From: SHLQ01 sp051011575
Lineage (GTDB): Bacteria; Actinomycetota; Acidimicrobiia; Acidimicrobiales; SHLQ01
NCBI GenBank assembly: GCA_051011575.1
Contig: JBPCTR010000161.1
Location: forward strand, 1-20,342
Direction of reading: 5' to 3'
DNA: 20,342 bases
Shown piece by piece: positions 20,189 to 20,342 of this stretch (positions are counted from its first letter, which is position 1; every line of letters begins with the position of its first letter). A program made the position numbers and the translations under genes. The notes beneath the pieces are model-generated. The model had not been told where the DNA came from and did no database searches. It was given only the letters and a program-made list of their open reading frames with translations.

Positions 20189-20342
20189 ATGGCAGTTATC
20201 CGATGGGCGTTGACCGTGATGTTCGGATGCGCGGCGTTCGCGGCGTGCGGAAGCGGGGCCGAGTCCACAACCGAGGCTCCGGCCACGACCGCGGCGACGG
20301 CCGAGACCACCACAACCGAGGGTGAGACGACGACGACTGCCC
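20189..20342 (+). CDS. Lipoprotein, Thr-rich N-terminus (3' end cut by window)
   Basis: The first 51 residues are present. A short signal sequence (MAVIRWALTVMFGCAAFAAC) ends in FAAC-GSG, an acceptable lipobox with the modified Cys at position 20. A Thr/Ala/Glu-rich linker follows (ESTTEAPATTAATAETTTTE and on), typical of surface lipoproteins of Acidimicrobiia-like actinobacteria. The functional domain lies beyond the window, so it may be a substrate-binding protein or any other lipid-anchored protein. Confidence 0.75.
   Translation, partial: MAVIRWALTVMFGCAAFAACGSGAESTTEAPATTAATAETTTTEGETTTTA

Noticed and set aside
1..20342. tRNA, rRNA, CRISPR, insertion sequences, phage or toxin-antitoxin genes
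   Set aside because: No cloverleaf-like runs, repeated spacer arrays, transposase motifs or terminal inverted repeats were seen on either strand.

Overview
The window is GC-rich bacterial chromosome with mixed gene orientation, short intergenic gaps and many 4-bp start/stop overlaps. Two deazaflavin (F420)-type oxidoreductases, a DUF664/DinB-type protein, a LAXTG-type sorting signal and a Thr-rich lipoprotein point to a high-GC actinobacterium. The style would fit the Acidimicrobiia, but that placement is inference. I see no rRNA, tRNA, CRISPR array, insertion sequence or phage gene, and no gene-free stretch longer than 300 bases.

Layout. 1-2733 holds an isopenicillin-N-synthase-like oxygenase cut by the window edge, ytoQ and an M20-type amidohydrolase. 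2734-6334 is the most unusual part. It carries a LAXTG surface protein, an OmpR-type response regulator, a broken histidine-kinase remnant (DHp domain only, no ATPase domain), a separate receiver-domain protein and an Hpt protein on the opposite strand, and a 79-aa exported peptide. The two exported proteins at the ends share a homologous upstream region: TGTCA(A/G)G direct repeats with an 11-bp period, like a Pho box, then a conserved TCGG(T/G)CCGAAG block exactly 49 bp from the second repeat. This suggests one phosphorelay controlling two envelope/secreted products.

6335-9325 holds a GFA-family protein, two more Fe(II)/2-oxoglutarate oxygenases (IPNS-like and PhyH-like) and a P-loop protein with an altered Walker A motif. 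9400-11060 is a coupled operon of a GlxA-type AraC regulator and a stand-alone DJ-1/PfpI protein. 11141-11910 is an ArsR-SRPBCC operon with a palindromic operator inside its promoter. 11967-15503 holds small metabolic or detoxification genes: VOC, FMN split barrel, choline-kinase-like, F420-type reductase, YjbR and DUF664. 15525-17868 carries yceH, an F420-type reductase and an SHMT-like enzyme with several changed active-site residues. 17911-20342 holds a two-domain unknown, a tandem GNAT, a single GNAT and the start of a lipoprotein.

Gene expression. Most genes that head a transcription unit have a TAnnnT -10-like hexamer 5-9 nt before the start codon and no Shine-Dalgarno, as expected of leaderless mRNAs. 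Downstream cistrons, and the two exported proteins, have clear Shine-Dalgarno sequences. This rule was used to choose several starts below.
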